From contig NZ_DS560019.1 in the NCBI RefSeq assembly GCF_000154825.1, positions 1-64,000 on the forward strand: a stretch of DNA of 64,000 nucleotides, in the 5' to 3' direction. The position numbers were made by a program, and so were the translations under genes. This DNA comes from Anaerofustis stercorihominis DSM 17244 (GTDB lineage: Bacteria > Bacillota > Clostridia > Eubacteriales > Anaerofustaceae). Each line of letters opens with the position of its first letter. Positions within the stretch are counted from its first letter, which is position 1. The notes beneath the pieces are model-generated. The model was not told the DNA's origin. It saw only the letters and a program-made list of their open reading frames with translations, and ran no database searches. Shown one piece after another: positions 44,844-53,597 of this stretch.

Positions 44844-46517
44844 CTACATTTTTTCGAGAGCACTTACACCTAATATATCGAGAGTGTTTTTAAGAACGTT
44901 TCTCGTTGCAGTGACTAAGGCAAGTCTGGCGTTCATTAAATCTTCATCATCTACTATGACTCTGTGTGCATTATAGAAAGAATGGAATGAACCAGCCAAA
45001 TCCATGGCATACTTGGTAATCTTGCTTGGGTCTAAATCATTGCTTGCTTTTAAGATTTCATCACTGAAATTAGAAATCACTTTAAGTAAGTTTATTTCTT
45101 CTTTTTTATTGAGAAGTTCAAGATTTTCTGCTTTAACTTCCTTACCGATATTCCTTATTATACTGCAAATCCTTGCATGAGCATACTGTACATAGAAAAC
45201 AGGGTTATCACTTGACTGTTTGATTGCAAGGTCAAGGTCAAAATCCATATGGGTATTTGGTTTATTATAATTAAATACAAATCTTGCAGCATCTTTTCCG
45301 ACTTCACCGACTAAATCAGAAAGTGTATAAATATTTCCTTTTCTCTTTGACATTCTTAAAGCTTCATTGTTTTTAACCAAGTGAACAAGCTGCATTAAAA
45401 TCACATCAAGTCTGTCTTCGTTTACTCCAAGTGCGACCATTGCCTTTTTAAGTCTTGCAACATGACCATGGTGGTCTGCTCCCCAAACATTTATCGCATA
45501 ATCAAAATTCCTCTTTACTAACTTATCATAATGATAAGCTATATCCGCAGCATAATAAGTAGGCACTCCGTTTTGTCTTATAAGAACTTCGTCTTTTTCC
45601 AGCCCGTACTCGGTTCCCTTAAACCATAACGCACCTTCTTTTTTATATACACTGCCGTCATTTTTCATCTTTGAGATTACGTCATCTATGGCTCCCGAAT
45701 TATGAAGAGTTCTTTCGCTGAAGAATACATCGTAATCAATTCCGTAATCCTTAAGGTCATTAACCATGTTCGAAACATTTTTATCAAGAGAATATTCTAC
45801 GAGTTCGGATTGTCTTTCTTCTTCGCTTACATTTAAAAGTTTGTCTCCGTTTTCTTCGATATAGCTCTTGGCAAGGTCTGTGATATCTTCACCTTTATAC
45901 CCGTCTTCAGGAAATTCGACATCTTTACCCAGCTCCTGTAAATATCTTGCTTCCAAAGACTCACCGAATTTGATTATTTGATTTCCCGCATCATTCAAAT
46001 AAAATTCCTTTGTAACGTCACAACCTGCCCAAGTAAGGATATTGCTTATAACATCACCTATAGCCCCTCCTCTGGCATTACCTATATGAAGAGGTCCGGT
46101 AGGATTTGCACTTACATATTCAACATTTACTCTCTTAGGATTTTCTTCCACTATTTTTCCGTACTTATCTTTTAAAGTGATAACTTTCTTTAATTCGTCA
46201 TAAAGCCATTTATTATCCAAAGTAAAATTAATGAAACCGGCACCTGCAATAGAAATATCTTTTACATAAGAATTTTTTGTATCGATATTTTTGATTATAT
46301 TTTCTGCAATAATTCTTGGGTTGCATCTGGCAGCTTTTGCGAGCTGCATAGCAGTATTTACACTAAAATCCCCAAACTTTTCTTCCCTTGGTACTTCGAC
46401 TCTGATTTGAGGAACATCTTCTTTTTTTATTTCAAGCAGACCCTGTTCGATACATTTATCTATAGCATTATCGACTAATTTAATTATTTCTTTTTCTCTT
46501 GTTATTTTCCCGAACAT
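44844..46517 (-). CDS. argS: Arginyl-tRNA synthetase
   Basis: 557 residues, class I. HIGH-type motif NPTGPLHIGNARGGAIGD near 121, KMSK-equivalent MSKRKGN near 367, N-terminal Add-1 domain, and C-terminal DALR anticodon-binding helices ending LDILGVSALEKM. GGGAG precedes the ATG. In operon pncB-ddl-argS-C_GCAxxG. Confidence 0.97.
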   Translation of the reverse strand: MFGKITREKEIIKLVDNAIDKCIEQGLLEIKKEDVPQIRVEVPREEKFGDFSVNTAMQLAKAARCNPRIIAENIIKNIDTKNSYVKDISIAGAGFINFTLDNKWLYDELKKVITLKDKYGKIVEENPKRVNVEYVSANPTGPLHIGNARGGAIGDVISNILTWAGCDVTKEFYLNDAGNQIIKFGESLEARYLQELGKDVEFPEDGYKGEDITDLAKSYIEENGDKLLNVSEEERQSELVEYSLDKNVSNMVNDLKDYGIDYDVFFSERTLHNSGAIDDVISKMKNDGSVYKKEGALWFKGTEYGLEKDEVLIRQNGVPTYYAADIAYHYDKLVKRNFDYAINVWGADHHGHVARLKKAMVALGVNEDRLDVILMQLVHLVKNNEALRMSKRKGNIYTLSDLVGEVGKDAARFVFNYNKPNTHMDFDLDLAIKQSSDNPVFYVQYAHARICSIIRNIGKEVKAENLELLNKKEEINLLKVISNFSDEILKASNDLDPSKITKYAMDLAGSFHSFYNAHRVIVDDEDLMNARLALVTATRNVLKNTLDILGVSALEKM

Positions 46518-46531
46518 TATTTTCTCCCATA

Positions 46532-47608
46532 TTATTCTTTTATAGTTAATCTATGTTTTATTTCATATCTTTCAAAACCTAAGTCAATCAGTTTTTCAAT
46601 CAAATCGGAATATCCGATCCCCATGTAATCCCACATTTTAGCATACATACTTATATTTGTAAAACCCGGGAGCGTATTCGCTTCATTCAAATATATGTCT
46701 TTGCTGTCTTTATCAAGGAAAAAATCAACCCTTGATAACCCGCTTCCTCCTACGGCTTTAAATGCTTTTACTGCATAAGTCCTTATTTTTTCGATTATCT
46801 TATCATCTATTTTTGCAGGAATATCTATCCTGCTTCCATCCCCTGAAAGATATTTAGCTTCATAATCATAAAATTCCTTACATGAAACGATTTCTCCGGG
46901 ATAAGAAGCTTCGGGGTGAGAATTACCCAGTACAGCAACTTCGATTTCTCTGGCATTTATTCCTTTTTCGACTAATATTTTAGTATCGAACTTAACAGCT
47001 TTGAGAAGTGCCTCTTTAAGGCTATCTCTGTCTTTAGCTTTTGATATACCGACACTTGAGCCCATGTTAACGGGCTTTACGAACATTGGATAAGGAAGAT
47101 TTTCTTCACATCTATCAAGAGTAGCTTCAAGAAGTTTATCCGTTTCTATATCCGTATTAAAAACCAAAACATCGTCTACGACGGGAATACCGACGCTTCT
47201 GAATATCCTTTTGGCTATATCTTTATCCATACATACGCTTGAAGCCAAAACTTCACAGCCCACATAAGGTTTATCCATCATTTCAAAAAGACCTTGTATC
47301 CTTCCGTCTTCTCCATTTTGCCCATGTAAAACAGGGAAAATAATATCTACGTTATTTATTATATCTCCGTCAAACAATGAAAAATCACTGATCAGATTTT
47401 TACTGTCATTTATCCATTCGTTTGTTTTTATTTTTTCTACATCGCCTTTATAAATATAGAATTTACCTTCTAAAGTAATTCCAATCATAGTTATATCAAA
47501 TTTTTCTTTGTTGATACCGTTTATCACATTATAGGCAGACAAAAGCGAAACGTCATATTCTCCGGATTTGCCTCCGAATACAACGCCTACATTTTTTTTC
47601 TCACTCAT
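46532..47608 (-). CDS. ddl: D-alanine--D-alanine ligase
   Basis: 358 residues, ATP-grasp. N-terminal VGVVFGGKSGEYDVSLLSA; VKPVNMGSSVGISKA (ATP loop); FYDYEAKYLSG (omega loop with the Tyr/Lys pair typical of D-Ala rather than D-Lac ligases); SRVDFFLD and LNEANTLPGFTNISMYAKMW at the C-terminus. It supplies the dipeptide for peptidoglycan. The ATG giving MSEKKNVGV has AGGAG at 8 bp; the frame runs 13 codons further upstream, overlapping pncB. Confidence 0.95.
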   Translation of the reverse strand: MSEKKNVGVVFGGKSGEYDVSLLSAYNVINGINKEKFDITMIGITLEGKFYIYKGDVEKIKTNEWINDSKNLISDFSLFDGDIINNVDIIFPVLHGQNGEDGRIQGLFEMMDKPYVGCEVLASSVCMDKDIAKRIFRSVGIPVVDDVLVFNTDIETDKLLEATLDRCEENLPYPMFVKPVNMGSSVGISKAKDRDSLKEALLKAVKFDTKILVEKGINAREIEVAVLGNSHPEASYPGEIVSCKEFYDYEAKYLSGDGSRIDIPAKIDDKIIEKIRTYAVKAFKAVGGSGLSRVDFFLDKDSKDIYLNEANTLPGFTNISMYAKMWDYMGIGYSDLIEKLIDLGFERYEIKHRLTIKE

Positions 47609-47627
47609 AAAACGTTCTCCTCTTAAA

Positions 47628-49079
47628 TTATTTTTGTACCGATGCAAGTAAATCTTTCTTTATATCAAATAATTTATCAGAAACATCTACATGATATTCA
47701 CTTGGATTTATTAGCCTTAAGAATTCCGGCCAGAAAGTACTTCTGGCAACCATATGGTTTTCTCTTATTTCAGAAAGCTTAGGTGAATTATATACTTGTT
47801 TTCCATCTACAAATATAGGTTTTAACAATTCTTTTACATGAAAATTTTCAATCGTTCTCTTTTTCCAAGTATGAACAGGATGATATATCGTAAGCGGTTT
47901 CGTATCGTCGATTACTTCATCATTTAATGTTATTAAATCCGCGATGGCAACATTCGTAAGATTATCATAAAATCTTAAAACTTTTTTATATCCGGGGTTT
48001 GTAATTTTTATTGGATCATTGGAAACTTTGATTTTAGGAGATAATTTTCCGTCTCGCTCTATTGCTGCAAGCTTATATACTCCGCCTAAAGCGCTGGTAC
48101 CATCGGCAGTAATCATCTTTGTACCAACTCCGTACATACCTATCTTTGCCCCCTGATTTCTAAGGTCTGAGATAATAAACTCATCAAGGTCGTTTGAAGC
48201 GCTTATAACAGCACTTTCAAATCCTGCTTCGTCAAACATTTCTCTGGCTTTTACTGATAAGTAAGTAAGATCTCCGCTGTCAAGACGTATACCGTAACTG
48301 CCTTTCAGTCTTCCCGCTTCTCTTTCTTCGTTAAATACTTTTATGGCATTTTTGATACCGCTGCCTAAAGTATCGTAAGTATCCGCTAGTAGTATTAGGT
48401 TATCGGGATTATACTTTGCATATGCTCTGAAAGCTTCAAGCTCACTGTCAAAGGCCATAATAAAAGCATGAGAAATCGTACCTTTAGATACGGTATCCCA
48501 TTTATATTCCGCTTCCACATTACTTGTACCTACACATCCGCCTATGATACATGCTCTTGAACCGTAAAGTCCGGCTTCCGTGCCGTGTGCTCTTCTAAGC
48601 CCGAAGTCAAGTACAGGTGCATAAGTTCCTGCTGCGGAAACTATCCTCGAAGCCTTTGTTGCAATAAGACTTTGATGATTTATTATTGCAAGTATCGCAG
48701 TTTCGATTATCTGTGCTTCTATCAAATTCGTCTTTACTCTAAGTACAGGTTCCGTAGGAAAAAATATTTCTCCTTCTTCCATTGCGTATATTTCACCGCT
48801 GAATTTAAATTCTCTTAAATAGTCTAAAAATCCGTCGGTAAGTTCGGGATGATTTTCTTTTAATAAAGCTATATCATCTTCTTCAAATCTTAAATTATTT
48901 ATATATTCTATTACCTGCTCGAGTCCCGCAAAAACAGAATATCCTCCTTCAAAAGGATTTCTTCTGATAAAGACATCAAAAACAGCTTTTCTATCTTTAA
49001 ATCCTTTTTCGAAATATACATTACTTACGCTCAACTGATAGAAATCAGTAGCTAATTGAAGTTTCCTTTGTTCTTCCAT
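47628..49079 (-). CDS. pncB: Nicotinate phosphoribosyltransferase
   Basis: 483 residues. TDFYQLSVSNVYFEKGF at the start, DFGLRRAHGTEAGLYGSRACIIGGCVGTSN near 158, and SGDLTYLSVKAREMFDEAGF near 268 mark the family. It converts nicotinate and PRPP to NaMN for NAD salvage. GGGAG lies before the ATG. First gene of the pncB-ddl-argS operon. Confidence 0.95.
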   Translation of the reverse strand: MEEQRKLQLATDFYQLSVSNVYFEKGFKDRKAVFDVFIRRNPFEGGYSVFAGLEQVIEYINNLRFEEDDIALLKENHPELTDGFLDYLREFKFSGEIYAMEEGEIFFPTEPVLRVKTNLIEAQIIETAILAIINHQSLIATKASRIVSAAGTYAPVLDFGLRRAHGTEAGLYGSRACIIGGCVGTSNVEAEYKWDTVSKGTISHAFIMAFDSELEAFRAYAKYNPDNLILLADTYDTLGSGIKNAIKVFNEEREAGRLKGSYGIRLDSGDLTYLSVKAREMFDEAGFESAVISASNDLDEFIISDLRNQGAKIGMYGVGTKMITADGTSALGGVYKLAAIERDGKLSPKIKVSNDPIKITNPGYKKVLRFYDNLTNVAIADLITLNDEVIDDTKPLTIYHPVHTWKKRTIENFHVKELLKPIFVDGKQVYNSPKLSEIRENHMVARSTFWPEFLRLINPSEYHVDVSDKLFDIKKDLLASVQK

Positions 49080-49194
49080 TTGTTACTCCCAATCATTACT
49101 TTTAAATGTTATATTCAATTTATTATTATAACACTTTTTACAGAAAAATCACTAAAAATAGTATATTTTTCCTCATTATACCAATACTTATAAT

Positions 49195-50703
49195 ATGTTT
49201 AGAGATACTTTAGAAAAAAGAATTAAAATGTTATCTATTTTTATAATATTTCTATTTATATTACTTACAGCTTTTGTAGTAAAAGCATTCATGTTTCAAG
49301 ACGAGGATAACATAAAAAAACTTGCATCACAATATGAAAAGACCATACAGACTTATTATCCGAGAGGAGCAATACTGGACAGGAACGGCATAAACTTTGC
49401 GGATAATTCCGCAAATAAAAAGCTAAATGTAAGTCTACAGAATAATACTTCTTTTAATGTGGGAAAAACCTTCATAGGAAACATAAGAATAAATGAAGAT
49501 ACTACTACAAAAGATGCAGTGGAAGGGCTTAGCGGTCTTGAATTATATTATAATGAACTTCTGAACGGAGGTACACCGATCAATATAATTTCAAGCATAG
49601 ACGCTACAGGCAGCATAATAAACGAAGAAAATTATACTGCTGTAAATGACCATTTAAATGAAGGCAATACGATAAATACTACTGTGGATTATCATCTTCA
49701 AAAATATACCGAAGAATACTTAAAGAAATTTTTAAAGGAAAATAACTTTAAAGGAGGAAGCGTGGTCGTGACCGATGTTAAAACCGGAGAGATATTAACA
49801 ATGGTCTCAAGCGATGAAACGCTCAATAAAAATGTTTTATCTTATCAGCCGGGAAGCGTATTTAAAATACTTACTTTAGCACAGGCACTTGAAAACAACG
49901 CAGTAGACTTAAAAGAGGAATTTAACTGTACGGGAAAGATAAAAATCGACGGAGTAACAAGATATTGTCATGAGGGAGAAGGTCACGGAAAGATAACAGC
50001 TCTCGAAGGACTCAGCAAATCATGCAATGAAGTTTTTTACAGACTTGCAAAAAGACTTAACATCAAAGATGATAAAGGAAATATAATTTCAAACAAAGTG
50101 ATCGATTATGCCAAAGAACTCGGATTTGGAAGTATTAATGATAAAACCAATAAAAACAAAAAATTTATTTTGGAATATGACGATTATTATTCCTTTGTTC
50201 CCGATAACATCTATAATAATTTAGATACATTTAACTTAGCTTTGGGACAGGGAAAAGTTCAGGCGACACCTTTAATGTTAAACACCATAATGAGTGCAAT
50301 AGCAAACGGAGGGATAGGTTATCAGCCATATATAGTTGAAAGTGTAAAAAATACGAGTGAGGATATAGTTGATATAAAACAAAACCAAATATTTGATTTG
50401 AAGCTTAAAGAAAGTACGATAAAAAATCTTCAAAAGGCACTTAGAATGGTTTGCGTCGACGGTACTGCAAAAAGTAATTCTATGGATAGCTACGGCGGTA
50501 TTGCGGGTAAGACGGGAACAGCTGAAAATCATGAAAAAGAATCTCCTCATGCATGGTTTTCCGGATACTTCCCATATAACGACCCTAAATATGCAATGAC
50601 GGTATTCATTGAAAACGGAGGATACGGTTCCGGACCGGCACTTAAAGTGTTTGATAGTATCGCCCTTGAAATGATGAATATGGAAAATGACAAAGGAATA
50701 TAA
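49195..50703 (+). CDS. Class B penicillin-binding protein (PbpA/FtsI-type transpeptidase)
   Basis: Up to 502 residues. One N-terminal membrane helix (~12-32), YPRGAILDRNGINFAD (pedestal start) and a transpeptidase domain with SVFK (SxxK), SCN (SxN) and KTGTAE (KTG). It cross-links peptidoglycan. The start is uncertain: the first ATG immediately follows TATAAT (49189-49194) and lacks a ribosome site, so if that is the -10 the message begins inside the frame and translation would start at the ATG at 49228, giving MLSIFIIFL. Monocistronic. Confidence 0.92.
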   Translation: MFRDTLEKRIKMLSIFIIFLFILLTAFVVKAFMFQDEDNIKKLASQYEKTIQTYYPRGAILDRNGINFADNSANKKLNVSLQNNTSFNVGKTFIGNIRINEDTTTKDAVEGLSGLELYYNELLNGGTPINIISSIDATGSIINEENYTAVNDHLNEGNTINTTVDYHLQKYTEEYLKKFLKENNFKGGSVVVTDVKTGEILTMVSSDETLNKNVLSYQPGSVFKILTLAQALENNAVDLKEEFNCTGKIKIDGVTRYCHEGEGHGKITALEGLSKSCNEVFYRLAKRLNIKDDKGNIISNKVIDYAKELGFGSINDKTNKNKKFILEYDDYYSFVPDNIYNNLDTFNLALGQGKVQATPLMLNTIMSAIANGGIGYQPYIVESVKNTSEDIVDIKQNQIFDLKLKESTIKNLQKALRMVCVDGTAKSNSMDSYGGIAGKTGTAENHEKESPHAWFSGYFPYNDPKYAMTVFIENGGYGSGPALKVFDSIALEMMNMENDKGI

Positions 50704-50712
50704 ATATACGAA

Positions 50713-50738
50713 AAAAAGAAGGGATATCCCTTCTTTTT
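50713..50738. terminator. Bidirectional terminator
   Basis: AAAAAGAAGGG-ATAT-CCCTTCTTTTT between the PBP gene and the convergent helix-turn-helix gene. Confidence 0.88.
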
Positions 50739-51072
50739 AATCTTCTTTGATACCGGTCATTAAATACATAAGATTTTTAACGGCTTTTACTTTTTTTCTT
50801 GAACAAACACTTGTGGCATAATTAGTTTCTTCAGCTATTTTCACCATACTGATTTTTTCTAAATAATTAGATTCAATAATATTCTTATCCATATCTTCAA
50901 GTGAATCTAATGCTCTTTCAAAAAAAGAAAGCTCTTTGGAAATCCTGTCTCTTTCAGTCAAGATTTCTTCATCTAAAGAATCCAATTGCTCAAGAAGAGA
51001 CAACCTTTTCTTTTTATAATTTACATCTTTTAATTTTCGTTCAAAAATCTTATAATTTTCACTCTTTGCCAT
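50737..51072 (-). CDS. Sigma-70 region 4-like / phage-type HTH protein
   Basis: 111 residues. An N-terminal charged helical region is followed by LEKISMVKIAEETNYATSVCSRKKVKAVKNL, which resembles a sigma region 4 helix-turn-helix as in phage ArpU/DUF1492-type regulators. No region 2 is present. Likely a small DNA-binding regulator; target unknown. Confidence 0.65.
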   Translation of the reverse strand: MAKSENYKIFERKLKDVNYKKKRLSLLEQLDSLDEEILTERDRISKELSFFERALDSLEDMDKNIIESNYLEKISMVKIAEETNYATSVCSRKKVKAVKNLMYLMTGIKED

Positions 51073-51474
51073 AAAACCAATCTCCCCTTAAAAATTAAAA
51101 AGATCAAGTAAGAATATTAAAGATAAATACTTTTAAATTCCTTATGTATCCCATAAAAAGTTACTTTTTAATCAGGTCCCATTCCCCGTCATATACCCTT
51201 TAATATCCCTACTATGAAAAAAAGGATATTTTTATAGTTAAGGCAACTTATTTATCAAAAAACAAATAATAACAAATATAGTCACAATAGTTAAAAAAAT
51301 ATTCTTTTTCTACATAATCCTGTAACTACTATTATATAGAATAATAAGAAAAATACAAGGGTATATTTCCATAATTTTCATACTATTTAATGCGACATTA
51401 TATTATATTTATGATATATAACATATGCTAATTTGCATATTATGTTATTTAATGTTTTATTTTTAAATAAAACA
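51073..51474. other. 402-bp intergenic region with an inverted repeat
   Basis: Very AT-rich. It contains the upstream region of the HTH gene and an inverted repeat, ATAACATATGC-TAATTT-GCATATTATGTTAT (51418-51448), next to a second stem AATGTTTTAT...ATAAAACATT (51451-51476) at the end of the activase-like gene. No gene or RNA family was recognised. Confidence 0.5.
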
Positions 51475-52359
51475 TTAAGAGAGGATTTTTACATCATCAC
51501 ATATTCTTTTAAATAGATTTGATATATTTAATAGTGTTTTTTTATTCGGAGCTTTGAACTTATATTCTCTGTTTTTACCAAGCAGACTGTACATATGTTC
51601 ATTGGTGTTATTATATACCTTAATAATTATGCCCTCAAGTTCAAGTTTCGAAAGAAGAGATACGATAAGTTTAAGTTCGTCCATATTACAGTTTACTTCG
51701 CTTACGAATGTAACATTTACGATCACTTTAGACATACTGAAAGATACCTTTTTCAAATTTTCTATTATAAGTTCATTACTGACACCGGTAAATTTTTTAT
51801 GTATATCATCATTTACCAAATCCAAATTATATAAAAAATAATCTGTGTAAGGTATCAATTTTTCAAATATCTTATAATCGACAAATCCATCGGTTTCTAT
51901 AGCGACATTGACATCATTTTCTTTTAAGATTTTAATCACTTCAAGTAAAAAATCCGACTGCATCAAAGGCTCGCCGCCTGAAAAAGTAACGCCGCCACCG
52001 CTTGTTTTATAATATTCCATTTCAGGCATTATCCTATCAACCAGTTCTTTTGGAGTTATATATTCACCAATGAGCTCTCTTGCTCCGTTTGGACAAGCTT
52101 CTACACATTTACCGCACTTTGTACATTCAAACACCTGATGCTCAGCCTCTGCTACGATCCTTTGGTTACATGCTTCCGTACATTTGTAGCATAATTTACA
52201 CTTTTCTTTATCAAAAAGCATCTCTATATCATTTTCCTGTGCTTCGGGAAATTCGCACCATGGATATTCAAGAGGTGTACCTTTCATATATACTACAGTC
52301 CTAAATCCGGGACCGCACTGAGTGGTATATTTCTCGATCTTATATATTAACCCTTCCAT
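51475..52359 (-). CDS. Glycyl-radical-enzyme activase-like protein with degenerate radical SAM motif
   Basis: 294 residues. It is colinear with GRE activases: CGPGFRTVVYMKGTPLEYPWCEFPE, then two ferredoxin clusters (CKLCYKCTEACNQ and CTKCGKCVEACPNGA), then GGGVTFSGGEPLMQ (SAM-binding GGE). In active enzymes the first segment is GCPLRCLWC; here CxxxCxxC is TxxxYxxC, so two of three cluster-ligating cysteines are missing. No glycyl radical enzyme is adjacent. It probably cannot do radical SAM chemistry; an electron-transfer or binding role is possible. Confidence 0.85.
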   Translation of the reverse strand: MEGLIYKIEKYTTQCGPGFRTVVYMKGTPLEYPWCEFPEAQENDIEMLFDKEKCKLCYKCTEACNQRIVAEAEHQVFECTKCGKCVEACPNGARELIGEYITPKELVDRIMPEMEYYKTSGGGVTFSGGEPLMQSDFLLEVIKILKENDVNVAIETDGFVDYKIFEKLIPYTDYFLYNLDLVNDDIHKKFTGVSNELIIENLKKVSFSMSKVIVNVTFVSEVNCNMDELKLIVSLLSKLELEGIIIKVYNNTNEHMYSLLGKNREYKFKAPNKKTLLNISNLFKRICDDVKILS

Positions 52360-52524
52360 TTTATCTCCTCACAGTATTATATTGATTTAATGACTATTAT
52401 TCTTATTATCAATATCAATTATTAAACATAAACTATTGTTAAATTCATTATTTTTTTATGATTATATAGCATATTCCATATTATTATAATACATTTCGGG
52501 AAAATATCAAATAAATTAGGAAAA

Positions 52525-53532
52525 CTACTTATTTATGGCAAAAAAATGTTTTAAAATATATTCCATTTCAAAAAATCTATTACCGCAACTATAAAGTAAT
52601 AAATGTCTAAAGTCCATATCATATAAATACCTCACTTTTTCTATAATGTCCAAAATATCTTCATTTCCAGCATTATTTAAATTAAATCCCGCCACTACTT
52701 TATTTTTATCAAAAACAGAGATTTTATTTAAAAATGTAAGATATTCTTCTTTTGAAGTATATAAAACATCACTTATAAAATTTGGCAAAACAAATACTTT
52801 ATTTGCATTTTTATTTATAATTTCTATTATTTCTTCATTATTTGAAATGCCGGAAAATAAATATTCATCGAGAAATATATTCGTTTTTATATTTCTGCTG
52901 TTCAATATATCAAAAAGCGAAATCAAATCTACTCCCATTAAATCATAATATAAAGTAACATCATCATAATAAATACTCTCGGTTATATTCTTAGTTATAT
53001 AATCCGCCAAAAATTCATAAGTATCACATTTTATACTGTTAATAATCAGACCGGTAGATACTTTATCCACATCATGTATCTTCTTTAAATAATAATCCTC
53101 TACATACAAAGGATCATCCTTATTCCCTATCCCGTTATATCCAAGAACGGAATTCACATATCTACTTTCCAAATCAGCCTCTATAAAAGCGTTGCTCTTT
53201 AAGTTTAAATCTACAAGAGAATATACTTTAATGTCTTTTTTATGTGTATCTATCCTAAGCCTTATACTACCGTCATTAAAACACATAGGATTAATATTCT
53301 TTTTATAAATTTCCTCCTTTGAAATATTAAATTTATTTTCTATATCTTCCAAACTTTCTTCCTTTCTTTTAAAATAATAAAAATCATCTATGGGGATTAA
53401 TACTTTCTGACCTGATTTCATTTTACTGTTCTCATTCATTCGATTTATATTTAAAATACTTTTCTTGCTTACTGAATACAATTTACATAAATCTTCTATA
53501 TTTTCATTTTCTCTAAGTATATGAACTAACAT
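52525..53532 (-). CDS. LysM-domain protein with YaaH/SleL-like C-terminal domain
   Basis: 335 residues, no signal peptide. Two N-terminal LysM-like units (VHILRENENIEDLCKLYSV...GQKVLIPI and ESLEDIENKFNISKEEIYKKN) followed by ~220 residues with the spacing of spore-cortex GH18 hydrolases (YaaH/SleL). The GH18 catalytic D-x-x-D-x-D-x-E is not seen; the equivalent position may be YYDDVTLYYDLMG. It may be a non-catalytic peptidoglycan-binding protein. The ATG at 53532 has AGGAGGG upstream. Confidence 0.65.
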   Translation of the reverse strand: MLVHILRENENIEDLCKLYSVSKKSILNINRMNENSKMKSGQKVLIPIDDFYYFKRKEESLEDIENKFNISKEEIYKKNINPMCFNDGSIRLRIDTHKKDIKVYSLVDLNLKSNAFIEADLESRYVNSVLGYNGIGNKDDPLYVEDYYLKKIHDVDKVSTGLIINSIKCDTYEFLADYITKNITESIYYDDVTLYYDLMGVDLISLFDILNSRNIKTNIFLDEYLFSGISNNEEIIEIINKNANKVFVLPNFISDVLYTSKEEYLTFLNKISVFDKNKVVAGFNLNNAGNEDILDIIEKVRYLYDMDFRHLLLYSCGNRFFEMEYILKHFFAINK

Positions 53533-53550
53533 GTTCCCTCCTAAATAAAA

Positions 53551-53582
53551 AAGACTACTCATAAATACTTATGAATAGTCTT
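53551..53582 (-). terminator. Terminator of the NuoE/NuoF/HydA-like operon
   Basis: AAGACTA-C-TCATAA...TTATGA-A-TAGTCTT stem, then TTTTTTATTT on the minus strand, immediately before the LysM gene's ribosome site. Confidence 0.8.
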
Positions 53583-53597
53583 GGTATTTTATTTAAC

